From contig CANCFV010000017.1 of NCBI GenBank assembly GCA_947377275.1, positions 1-46,683 on the forward strand: a stretch of DNA of 46,683 nucleotides, given 5' to 3'. Shown here one piece after another: positions 16,746-24,035 of the stretch (the first letter of the stretch is position 1; the number at the start of each line of letters is the position of its first letter). Below the pieces are notes generated by a model. That model was given only the letters and a program-made list of their open reading frames with translations, made no database searches and was not told where the DNA came from. Source of the stretch: Burkholderiales bacterium (GTDB lineage Bacteria > Pseudomonadota > Gammaproteobacteria > Burkholderiales > Burkholderiaceae_C). A program made the translations under genes and the position numbers.

Positions 16746-16755
16746 GGCAGCTTTC

Positions 16756-17874
16756 TCAGGCGTAAGGCACGAAGGCATTGCTGTCGCGTGTCAACAGCTG
16801 CATCAATTTTGGGTGGATGAATAGCTTCTCTTTGCCGTACTGCATTTCTCGCAGCACACCAAGCTCCACTAGGTCTTTCAAGTATCGAGATGCGGCCTGC
16901 CGTTGGGCGATGTCTTTCTCGACTAGGTTGGCGATGCGGCAATAGGGCTGCTCGAAGATCACATCAACCAGCTCACGGCTGTAGATCTTGGGCAGGCGGG
17001 CACGCACATGCTCGGTGGTGTGATCAGCCAGGCTGCGGATGGCGGCAATCTTGGCCGTGGTCCAGCGTGAGGTTTCTTCCACGGCACGGAGCATGAATAG
17101 CAACCAGGGCTCCCAGGCCTCCTCCTGTGTCACCTCCAACAGCAGACGGTAGTAGTCGGCCTTGTGGGCGATGATGTGGCGGCTCAGGTAAAGGATAGGC
17201 AGGCTGAGCAGCTCTTCCTGGATCAGGTACAGGATGTTCACCACCCGGCCAGTGCGGCCGTTGCCGTCGGTGAAGGGGTGGATGGCCTCGAACTGGTAGT
17301 GGCCCACGGCCATGCGTATCAAAGGGTCCAGCTCGGTCTGGTTGTGCAGAAAGCGCTCCCAGTTGGCCAGCAGGTCTCTTAGGTGTGCCTCGCCCTCTGG
17401 TGGGGTGTAGATCACTTCGCCTGTGCGGTCATTGGCCAGTTGGGTTCCGGGTGTGCGGCGGATGTCCATGTCTGCACCTTTGAGGGTGCGGCAAATTTCC
17501 ACGGCGGTGGCGGTGCACAGGGGACGGTCTTTCAGCGACAGGAACCCCCGCTGCAAGGCCGATCGGTAGCGCAGCGCCTCTTTGGTGGCATGGTCAGCCG
17601 AGCCATCGCCCTGTACGTGCTGGAACAACTGGTCAGTGGTGGTGACGATGTTCTCGATCTCGGAGCTGTCCTTGGCTTCCAGCAGCGGGATCGTGTTGAT
17701 CAGCATGGTCTGGTTCGGGATCAGCTCTGCCGCCTGTTTCAATTCGGCCAGCGCTGCGCGCGCAGTGATGCACGCCTTGAGCACTGCCTTGCTTTCAAGG
17801 TCATGCCGGGGCGGCAAGGGGGGCAGCTGGTTGTAGGGCGTTTCAGCGCGCCAAGGGGGCAATGGGTCGCTCAT
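16756..17874 (-). CDS. fic: Class II Fic-domain AMP-transferase (SoFic-like)
   Basis: Fic enzymes transfer AMP, or more rarely other groups, onto hydroxyl side chains of target proteins. This 372-residue protein has an intact active site, HPFTDGNGRTGR at residues 199-210, with catalytic His199. It also has the N-terminal inhibitory helix motif SSEIEN (Ser70-xxx-Glu74-Asn75), which makes it class II. A winged-helix domain occupies about 290-372. The length equals that of Shewanella SoFic. The gene is separated from the SNF2 gene by 145 bases filled with GCGACACG repeats, so it probably has its own promoter and may repress it through the winged helix. It is followed within 10 bases by the methyltransferase gene. 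Its target is unknown; it could modulate, or act as an abortive arm of, the linked system. Confidence 0.94.
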   Translation of the reverse strand: MSDPLPPWRAETPYNQLPPLPPRHDLESKAVLKACITARAALAELKQAAELIPNQTMLINTIPLLEAKDSSEIENIVTTTDQLFQHVQGDGSADHATKEALRYRSALQRGFLSLKDRPLCTATAVEICRTLKGADMDIRRTPGTQLANDRTGEVIYTPPEGEAHLRDLLANWERFLHNQTELDPLIRMAVGHYQFEAIHPFTDGNGRTGRVVNILYLIQEELLSLPILYLSRHIIAHKADYYRLLLEVTQEEAWEPWLLFMLRAVEETSRWTTAKIAAIRSLADHTTEHVRARLPKIYSRELVDVIFEQPYCRIANLVEKDIAQRQAASRYLKDLVELGVLREMQYGKEKLFIHPKLMQLLTRDSNAFVPYA

Positions 17875-18019
17875 GGGCCAGGCGGTCTCGTGGTGCGGGC
17901 AGCGACACGAGGTTTTGCCGTGTCGCTATTTTTGATAATCGGCGACACGTTATCACGTCATGTCGTCGGTAGCGACACGTCGGTTGAATGTGTCGTCAAA
18001 TTTGTATTTCTGCGACGTG
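17875..18019 (-). promoter_or_regulatory. Probable fic promoter with GCGACACG/CGTGTCGC repeats
   Basis: The 8-mer GCGACACG occurs at 17902-17909, 17942-17949 and 17972-17979, and in inverted form at 17919-17926. Copies at 17901-17909 and 17919-17927 form a perfect 9-bp-arm inverted repeat (AGCGACACG/CGTGTCGCT). Looser TGTCGTC and CGACGTGTC copies lie at 17960-17966, 17991-17997 and 18013-18021. The cluster fills the gap between the SNF2 stop and the fic start, with the nearest copy 27 bases from the ATG. It looks like a cooperative operator. The Fic C-terminal winged helix is the obvious candidate binder. Confidence 0.7.
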
Positions 18020-20902
18020 TCAGGCCACTTCCCACCTGATGGTGAACAGGTGCCTGGTGTGGCTTGCGCGGTGCAAACGCTTCTCCAGCGCCTCGATCAA
18101 GGCATCTCGGCGCGCTTCGATCTCGTCCTCCACGGCAAAGATCTCCTGCCGTTGGCGGCGCTGTTCGCTTTCGACCTTGCGGGTTTCGTCTTGGAGCCGT
18201 TTGGCCTCATCCATACTCAGAGCCAGGCGTGCTTGCCGCTTTAGACCCTTGAGCTTGAGCTTGGTGTCTTGCAGGGCCTGCTCAGCTGCAAAAACACGGT
18301 CGTCAGCCCAGGAATCCAGCTTTTCCCGCTCTTGCTGGAAAAACTTGTCGTTTTGCTCCAGCGCACGGCTGAGTGCGGCATCCATCTGGCGGCGCGCATT
18401 GCCTTGCAATGCATCTGGTGCCGTTTGGCTGAACGGTTCGGCTGTGGCGGTCAGCTGGAAGAGCTTTTCACAGGTCTCCTGGTCAAGCACCGCTGCGTCA
18501 TCGGTGCATGCCGTAAAGACCAGGTGCTCTTCACGCTGAAAGCTGTCCAGCTCCAACAAGTTGAGCTGCAGCCAACCACTTCGGCCTGTCAATTGCTCCA
18601 CGGCGCTGATGCGAGGTTTGGCTGAACGGTACTGAAACCGTAGCAGTGCCTGGGCGGTTTCAGCAGATCGCCCTTGGTCCAACACGTATTCACCAAGTGG
18701 GTGGGTCAGGCGGTACACCCGGGCGTGCTCCAACACCTTCTCGCTGACCGAGTCACCCTTTCGAATCAGTTTATAGGTACCCGGCGGGACAGATGGCAGC
18801 GGTGGGGCAGCCAGATCAAAAGACAGATTCGACGCATTGAACTTGGCCTGATTGGCCAAGACATGTTGTGTCAGCTTCCAGAAGAGGCGCGACACCCGGT
18901 CAAGCTGGGACTCTGCTCGCTCCTTGTGCGTACGCAAGCGATCGTGGATGTCTGAATCAAAGTGCTCCAGCAACAACCGCTCGGTTTCTTGCATGCGGGC
19001 CTGAATGTCACCATCCAGCTCGGCACGAAGCGCGGCAAAGGCCGCTTCGATGGCTTGTGGCGTGCGGCATTGGTCGTAGATCTCGGCAATGCGGCGTTCG
19101 AAGTCGAGGCCGCTTTCGATACGCCCCAGAATCTGGTCCGAGGCACCAAAGACGCCATCGAACAAATGGAACTTGTCTTGCAGCAGCTCCAACACGCGCT
19201 GATCCGCCTCGTTGCGTTGGTTCAAAAAATTGATGACCACCACATCGAAGCGCTGTCCATATCGGTGGCATCGACCGATGCGCTGCTCTACCCGTTGAGG
19301 GTTCCACGGCAGGTCGTAGTTCACCACCAATGAGGCGAATTGCAGGTTGACGCCTTCGGCGGCAGCCTCGGTGGCAATGAGGATGTCTGCATGCTCACGA
19401 AAGTGGTCGATCAAGGCGGTACGCCGGTCCACGGCAGGGGAGCCAGTGACACGATCTGAGCCTGAATGGCGGGCGAGCCACCGTTGGTAGATGCCGTTGG
19501 TGTTTTCGCCCTGGTTCTTGCCGCTGAAGGTGACGACCTTGCCCGGATGGCCATGCGCTTCGAGGAAGCGAGCCAGGTACTCTTGCGTGCGGCGAGACTC
19601 GGTGAAGATCACGGCCTTTCGGGCCGCCCCCATTTGCGCCATGCGTTCGAAGCCTTGTTCAAGTGCACGAAGCAGCGCATGGGACTTCTGGTCTTCTCGA
19701 ACTTTGGATGCCAGGGCGATGTACTGATCCAGTTCAGCGATCTCAGTTTTCAACAGTGCCAAGTCAATCGCGGAGGGAGTGCCGGTGGCCTCTTCATCTG
19801 CGTCGTCTTCCACGTCATCGACCAAGTCTGATTCCAGGTCCTCATCGTCCAACAGTTTGACGAGCCAATCTTCGTCGATGCTCTGTTGGTTCAGCAGGTT
19901 CTGAAGGCGCTCCCGCATTCCTTGCAGCGTGGCCAAAACGGCTTCAGTGGAGGACGCCAGCAGCTTGCGCAACACCAGCGAAACCAGATGCTTCTGCCGC
20001 AGGGGGAAACCGTAGCTGAACTCTCTTTGCAGGTAGGCAGAAATACAGGTGTAAAGCTCTTGCTCGACATCGCTCGGTGCAAACGGCGTGGTCAGCGCAT
20101 GGCGCTGGGTATAGGGCACGTATTCCAAAACATCTCGCCGCAGCGTGCGCTGAACAAACGGCTGTAGCCGACGGCGCAGCGCGCTGATGTCGCCATCGCT
20201 GTTGGTGTATCGGGTGCGGAAGCTGCGCTCATCACCAAAGATGTTTTCGTCAATGATCGATGTCAGGCCATACAGCTCCATCAGGGAGTTCTGCAGCGGC
20301 GTGGCGGTGAGAAGCAGCTTTTTGCGGCCTGCCAGAGCGCGTTTCAGTGACTGGCCTGTCTCATGGCTCTTGCGGTGCGCATTGCGCAGCTTGTGTGCTT
20401 CGTCGATGACGACCACGTCCCATGGGATAGCTCCCAACTGCTTTTCGAGGCGCGTGGCGAAGTTGTAGGACATGACGCAGATAACGTCGCGATCCAGGGG
20501 ATCAAAGACACCGCTTTTGCGCAGCGTGCCCCACGTGCGCGCGTCCAGCACCTCAGCGGGCAGGCTGAACTTGTCTGACAGTTCTTGTGCCCATTGCTTG
20601 CGAAGTGCTGCCGGGCAAATGACCAGAAGGCGCCGACGGCGCTCCGCCCAAAGCTGGCACATCACCAAGGAAGCCTCGATGGTTTTGCCGAGACCGACCT
20701 CATCAGCCAGCATGACGCCCTGGCTCAAGGGGTTTTGCAAGGCAAAGAGGGCCGCGTCAATCTGGTGGGGGTTCAGGTCAACGCTGGCGTCAAACAGTGA
20801 CTGAGACAGCCGATCCTCTTCGGATGAGGAGCGCTTGCGCGAAAGCTCCCACGCGAAATATTTGGCGTGGAAGGCTGTGATGTCCGAATTTGACGATTGC
20901 AT
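18020..20902 (-). CDS. SNF2/HepA-type DEAD/DEAH helicase with C-terminal coiled coil
   Basis: This 960-residue protein is an SF2 ATPase of the SNF2 class related to RapA/HepA. It has LNPHQIDAALFAL, Walker A DEVGLGKT (Lys73), DEAH (VIDEAHK, Asp167-His170), LTATPLQNS, a Glu/Asp-rich insert, and a second RecA-like domain with NYDLPWNPQRVEQRIGRCHRYGQ near 530-550. The last 110 residues or so are strongly heptad-like and charged, which predicts a coiled coil. The open frame extends to 21085, but ATG 20902 has AGGGGCG just upstream and is where the conserved FHAKYFAWEL segment begins. It is the first gene of the leftward block. Enzymes of this kind translocate on DNA without classical unwinding, as in DISARM DrmD. 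A role in target tracking is inferred from that comparison. Confidence 0.9.
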   Translation of the reverse strand: MQSSNSDITAFHAKYFAWELSRKRSSSEEDRLSQSLFDASVDLNPHQIDAALFALQNPLSQGVMLADEVGLGKTIEASLVMCQLWAERRRRLLVICPAALRKQWAQELSDKFSLPAEVLDARTWGTLRKSGVFDPLDRDVICVMSYNFATRLEKQLGAIPWDVVVIDEAHKLRNAHRKSHETGQSLKRALAGRKKLLLTATPLQNSLMELYGLTSIIDENIFGDERSFRTRYTNSDGDISALRRRLQPFVQRTLRRDVLEYVPYTQRHALTTPFAPSDVEQELYTCISAYLQREFSYGFPLRQKHLVSLVLRKLLASSTEAVLATLQGMRERLQNLLNQQSIDEDWLVKLLDDEDLESDLVDDVEDDADEEATGTPSAIDLALLKTEIAELDQYIALASKVREDQKSHALLRALEQGFERMAQMGAARKAVIFTESRRTQEYLARFLEAHGHPGKVVTFSGKNQGENTNGIYQRWLARHSGSDRVTGSPAVDRRTALIDHFREHADILIATEAAAEGVNLQFASLVVNYDLPWNPQRVEQRIGRCHRYGQRFDVVVINFLNQRNEADQRVLELLQDKFHLFDGVFGASDQILGRIESGLDFERRIAEIYDQCRTPQAIEAAFAALRAELDGDIQARMQETERLLLEHFDSDIHDRLRTHKERAESQLDRVSRLFWKLTQHVLANQAKFNASNLSFDLAAPPLPSVPPGTYKLIRKGDSVSEKVLEHARVYRLTHPLGEYVLDQGRSAETAQALLRFQYRSAKPRISAVEQLTGRSGWLQLNLLELDSFQREEHLVFTACTDDAAVLDQETCEKLFQLTATAEPFSQTAPDALQGNARRQMDAALSRALEQNDKFFQQEREKLDSWADDRVFAAEQALQDTKLKLKGLKRQARLALSMDEAKRLQDETRKVESEQRRQRQEIFAVEDEIEARRDALIEALEKRLHRASHTRHLFTIRWEVA

Positions 20903-20919
20903 TGACGCCCCTGAGTCTT

Positions 20920-20937
20920 GTTGCTCTCTGTAGCAAC
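20920..20937. promoter_or_regulatory. Candidate operator A, GTTGCT-N6-AGCAAC, ahead of SNF2 gene
   Basis: A perfect 6-bp-arm palindrome lies 17 bases upstream of the SNF2 start codon. A second copy with the same spacing is found at 21062-21079, next to the divergent small gene. The position suggests repression of the defence operon or overlap with its transcription start. Confidence 0.55.
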
Positions 20938-21061
20938 TATGCCAGCGCACCAGCAGGAACTCCGGTTGGGGATGGCGATTCGCCATGCTTCTCGCAAAAA
21001 TCAAAAAACTTTGACCAGACGCGCAGCAGACCTTTTCAGGCTGCGTCTTTAGCCTTTCGGT

Positions 21062-21079
21062 GTTGCCAATCCGAGCAAC
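21062..21079. promoter_or_regulatory. Candidate operator B, GTTGCC-N6-AGCAAC, ahead of the divergent unit
   Basis: This is the second copy of the palindrome seen at 20920-20937. It differs only in the sixth base and the spacer, and lies 23 bases before the ATG at 21103. Together the two copies sit at the two outer ends of the 200-bp divergent region, as expected for a regulator that controls both directions. Confidence 0.55.
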
Positions 21080-21102
21080 GTCCATATGAAGAAAGGTTCA
21101 AC

Positions 21103-21273
21103 ATGTCGAACAAGTCCACCGCCAAAGCCACTCCCATGACCACGCAAGCGGCCGCCCGTATCCAGTCGAAGATTGCGACGAGTAACGGAGGGCAAGTGCA
21201 GAAGGGTTCGTTTGTCGCCCGCGCGCAGCGTGCAGCAGCCGTCAATCAGGGTGGAACCAAAGGCTCGAAGTAA
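21103..21273 (+). CDS. Small SMP-like protein (seed-maturation-protein-like domain)
   Basis: This 56-residue protein has a motif order typical of short bacterial proteins carrying the SMP domain (PF04927): MTTQAAARIQSKIAT, then NGGQVQKGSFVARAQRAAA and a polar tail. Such small proteins are common on plasmids and islands; their function is not known. The ATG at 21103 follows AAAGG. It is the first gene of the rightward unit and is divergent from the SNF2 helicase, sharing a promoter region with paired palindromes. A 7-bp inverted repeat (21285-21291/21310-21316) separates it from the next gene. Confidence 0.7.
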   Translation: MSNKSTAKATPMTTQAAARIQSKIATSNGGQVQKGSFVARAQRAAAVNQGGTKGSK

Positions 21274-21325
21274 TTGAGGGAGGCGCGGTGCGGCACCAAC
21301 CAAGGCGCTGCACCGCTGTCAAACC

Positions 21326-21532
21326 ATGAAATACAGCAAAGACGAGAGAATCGCAGCCACCGTCAAAGCCCTGGTTGCGCAAGGATGGCGTCATGTGTGC
21401 GGGAGGAAGCATGGCAAGCTGATCGCCCCAAATGGCAGGAAGCTAGCCATCCCAGGTACACCGAGTGACTGGCGTGCCAGCATGAATTTCAAGCGCGATG
21501 CCCGCCGAATTACCCTGAGCGAACTGACATGA
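21326..21532 (+). CDS. Small HicA-like / dsRBD-fold protein
   Basis: This 68-residue basic protein has the order helix, GW, basic strand, NG turn, strand ending in IPGTP: VKALVAQGWRHVCGRKHGKL, then APNGRKLAIPGTPSDW. That arrangement recalls HicA/YcfA mRNA interferases, in which a Gly-Ser-His-His turn carries the catalytic His. Here the site reads GRKHGK, with one His. No HicB-like antitoxin gene adjoins. It may be a HicA-fold nucleic-acid-binding protein rather than an active toxin. Its stop overlaps the start of the ankyrin gene (ATGA), so the two are translationally coupled. Confidence 0.6.
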   Translation: MKYSKDERIAATVKALVAQGWRHVCGRKHGKLIAPNGRKLAIPGTPSDWRASMNFKRDARRITLSELT

Positions 21533-23727
21533 CCTTAACCCCTTACCCAAGATTTGGCGAATGCATCCGCTTTTTGGCCGGTGGGTTTGACTCCAAAAGC
21601 AGCGACCGCGATGTTGACCTGCTCGCAAGAAAAGGCGACTTTGACTGGTCACTGCTGGACGGAGTCATCGAAGAGTTGCTGGTGCATGGCACGAAGGCTG
21701 TCATGGGGCCCACGGCCGACTCGGTCTTGAGGCCTTGGCTCTTAAAGGCCAGAGACGAATACACCCAAATCATTTTGTCGGCAGGCTTGGATTCAATTGG
21801 CCGCGCGCAGTCGCTGCCTGTACTGATGGAGCACTTCTTTCTGCCAAAGGGGGCGGAACTGCTGCGTCGCCTCCATGACGCCCTGCCAGGACCAGATTTG
21901 GCTGATTTGCTGGATGGGACTCATTCACCAGTTGACGTCGTTTTCAGCTGGCTGGAGAAGAAGATCTCCGAGCCCATCGGCAAGTTGCTGTATCCAGCAT
22001 CCACCGACGCGGACAAGGTCTCACGGGACAAGATCAGTAAATGGCGCAACGGCACTGACACTCCCTCTCTTCAAGGTATCAAGCTGTTGTTTGGCCGCCT
22101 GAGCAACGAGCCACGAGGCAAGGAATACGCAGGGGCGTTCACCAGGTGGCTTTTGATTGCCTCTGCCTTGTCGCGGTTTGATCAGAAATTCGCAACGTCC
22201 ATCAGGCCTCAGATTTTGGCTGCGGTTCAACGGCCTCATGACATTGCCGCCCTTGTGAACAGCCTTGAAGGCCTGGTGAGAAAGGCCGGCGCTGATTGGC
22301 CAGAGATGGCTGACGAAGGTCGACGCTTGTGGTTTGACCTTCGTCGAACGTCAGCGAAGAACGTCGGAGACCAGCAGGGCCTATGGCATCGGATCGAGCA
22401 GATCGAGCGTCTGGCCAACCAGCTCGACCCAGCTGGAATGACGGCCTACCACTATGCGTGGATGAAGGCGCGTTGGCATGTTTTGTCGGGCCTGTACGAC
22501 GAAGCCATTCCACACTACAAGATAGCCTTTGAGCTGGCCACTTACCGCGCGGGTCACGCCATCAAAGACCTTGTTGAGGAGGGCCTCTGCCTCGCTGCAT
22601 TCCTTGGCAACAAAGCGCCTGTGGTTAAACAGTTTAAGCACGTTTCAATAGCACTTGCACTGTTCATACGTCCGCACGAGCGCCCCCTGGTCGAGAAATG
22701 GGAGTTCGAGCAGTTCGCGCAGCGATTGCTTGTACTGTTCCCCCCCGATGGGCGGTTTCCTGAGAGTCCACAGGAGCTTTCGCAATCGCCGATCCCTGGC
22801 TTCAAGGTGATGTCTGCTGTAGTTATTGACGCCATGAAACTGGATCCAAAAAAGCCAGATCGCGTGCATACCGTGACGTTTTCAGACGGCTCAGTTCGCC
22901 GGTGGCCTCAATTACGGCTGTTCGCCTCCTTCGGCAAGGATTCGCAGGTTCGCGACCTCTTGGCTCGCGGCGCATCGGTGGATGAATTGGACAGCTCGGG
23001 CGGCTCGGCACTGCTCTGCGCTATCCAGCATGCGGAGGGCTCAGGCAATCAAGATGCATTGAACTTACTGCTCAAAGCACAGCATTTGCCTGCAACGTTG
23101 AATGCTCAAACCCACCGCAAAAGGCTGACACCACTGATGTGTGCCATTGATCTTGGCACGCCTGATGTCGTTCAGGCATTGTTGGAAAAAGGCGCCGATG
23201 CTGACCTTGTGGCACTGACGGACAATCAATCACCGTTGTATTACTCGGTGTCCAGGTTGTTTGCGCGGGCTCAGCCGCAAGCCTTTATGAAGCAGCTCAT
23301 TGGGGCTTTTTTGACTGCCCCAGATCAGGTTCAGCAAGAGACGCTCAGGCGATTCGGCGTGGTGTCTGCTGGCGTTTTCGGCAGTGACATCACACTCGCG
23401 CAGGCCAATCCAGCATTGGTTCTTCAACTGGCGCGCATCCAAGTTGATCAGTACGTGAAGCGCCATTCGATAAGTAGCCTTACGCAGATCGTGAAACTGT
23501 TGCTGGAACATGAAGCCAAGCCCAATCGGCCTCATGGGTACCCTGTGGTGGGGCGCACGCCAATGATGCTGGCCGCTGAGAGTGATCTGCCCGAGGTGCT
23601 TCACATGATGATGGAGCATGGCGGTGAGCCAAGGCAGCCAGATGGGTATGGTCAAAACAGCCTGCAAATTGCTGACTCATTCGGTGCGCGACGAGCGGCT
23701 GCGTATCTGCGCTCCGTGATGCGGTGA
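21529..23727 (+). CDS. Large protein with C-terminal ankyrin repeats, unknown N-terminal part
   Basis: This 732-residue protein has no signal peptide or membrane segment. About residues 1-440 are helical and unassigned; a TPR-like stretch (MTAYHYAWMKARWHVLSGLYDEAIPHYKIAFELA) is visible near 305-340. The C-terminal third holds ankyrin-type repeats, for example ASFGKDSQVRDLLARGASVD, TPLMCAIDLGTPDVVQALLE and TPMMLAAESDLPEVLHMMME. Ankyrin repeats mediate protein contacts. The gene starts inside the end of the HicA-like gene and stops 207 bases before attR, so it is the last gene of the island. It could be a sensor or partner of the adjacent defence genes, or an unrelated cargo protein. Confidence 0.82.
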   Translation: MTLTPYPRFGECIRFLAGGFDSKSSDRDVDLLARKGDFDWSLLDGVIEELLVHGTKAVMGPTADSVLRPWLLKARDEYTQIILSAGLDSIGRAQSLPVLMEHFFLPKGAELLRRLHDALPGPDLADLLDGTHSPVDVVFSWLEKKISEPIGKLLYPASTDADKVSRDKISKWRNGTDTPSLQGIKLLFGRLSNEPRGKEYAGAFTRWLLIASALSRFDQKFATSIRPQILAAVQRPHDIAALVNSLEGLVRKAGADWPEMADEGRRLWFDLRRTSAKNVGDQQGLWHRIEQIERLANQLDPAGMTAYHYAWMKARWHVLSGLYDEAIPHYKIAFELATYRAGHAIKDLVEEGLCLAAFLGNKAPVVKQFKHVSIALALFIRPHERPLVEKWEFEQFAQRLLVLFPPDGRFPESPQELSQSPIPGFKVMSAVVIDAMKLDPKKPDRVHTVTFSDGSVRRWPQLRLFASFGKDSQVRDLLARGASVDELDSSGGSALLCAIQHAEGSGNQDALNLLLKAQHLPATLNAQTHRKRLTPLMCAIDLGTPDVVQALLEKGADADLVALTDNQSPLYYSVSRLFARAQPQAFMKQLIGAFLTAPDQVQQETLRRFGVVSAGVFGSDITLAQANPALVLQLARIQVDQYVKRHSISSLTQIVKLLLEHEAKPNRPHGYPVVGRTPMMLAAESDLPEVLHMMMEHGGEPRQPDGYGQNSLQIADSFGARRAAAYLRSVMR

Positions 23728-23934
23728 CGTGCCAGTCCTGGGACGCATCGGTACCCTAGTGAGCCGCAAGGCCGACCTAGGTACAGTGCCTTTCCAGGTA
23801 CACCAGCGGTACAGTCATCAGCTTTGACCGATTCCGGTAAACATCGCTAAGTTACTGTCAGCAAAGTACTTTCAGCTCTTCTAGGCTACGGTTGATTCCG
23901 GTACACTTTGCTAGGTACACACCGTTGCCCGCCA
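23728..23934. repeat. Right island end: cluster of GGTACA-type repeats (candidate integrase arm sites)
   Basis: No gene is seen here. GGTACA occurs at 23780, 23797, 23808, 23900 and 23914, with variants GGTACC at 23750 and GGTAAA at 23836. Two longer copies share the 10-mer GATTCCGGTA (from 23830 and 23894) and end in similar GCTAAG/GCTAGG tails. Two GGTACA copies also flank the integrase start at the other end. The arrangement fits arm-type binding sites for the integrase in attP. Confidence 0.6.
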
Positions 23935-23980
23935 ACTCATAATCCTTTGGTCGTTGGTTCAAGTCCAACACGGCCTACCA
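23935..23980 (+). repeat. Right attachment-site direct repeat (attR), tRNA 3' fragment
   Basis: This is an exact copy of 778-823, the tRNA from its anticodon loop to CCA. There is no upstream half, so it is not a functional tRNA gene. It marks the right boundary of the island; host DNA resumes at 23981. Confidence 0.95.
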
Positions 23981-24035
23981 CCCCTCCAGTTTGATTCGCC
24001 TTCGCGCATGCGGCATCGCAGTCCAGCGCGGCCAT

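Larger units (their letters stand above)
778..23980. mobile_element. tRNA-integrated genomic island (mobilizable, about 23.2 kb)
   Basis: The element is bounded by a perfect 46-bp direct repeat of the tRNA 3' end. It has a tyrosine integrase next to the tRNA, clustered GGTACA repeats at both ends, and an IncP-type oriT with traJ and traK homologues. Its cargo is restriction- and defence-like. No relaxase, VirD4/TraG coupling protein, VirB genes, phage structural genes or replication initiator was recognised. It therefore fits an integrative mobilizable element that depends on a helper for relaxase and secretion. On either side the genes are ordinary chromosomal housekeeping genes. Boundaries are visible in the sequence; mobility is inferred. 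Confidence 0.92.

Noticed and set aside
20903-21085. Longer N-terminus for the SNF2 helicase starting at 21085
   Set aside because: The extra 61 residues would cover the divergent promoter and operator A, and ATG 20902 has a much better ribosome-binding site.
21326-21532. Active HicA toxin of a HicAB pair
   Set aside because: No HicB-like gene is adjacent and the His-His turn is not conserved. It is reported only as HicA-like.
778-23980. Island as a prophage or a complete ICE
   Set aside because: No capsid, terminase, tail or lysis genes, and no relaxase, coupling or type IV secretion genes, were seen. An integrative mobilizable element fits better.
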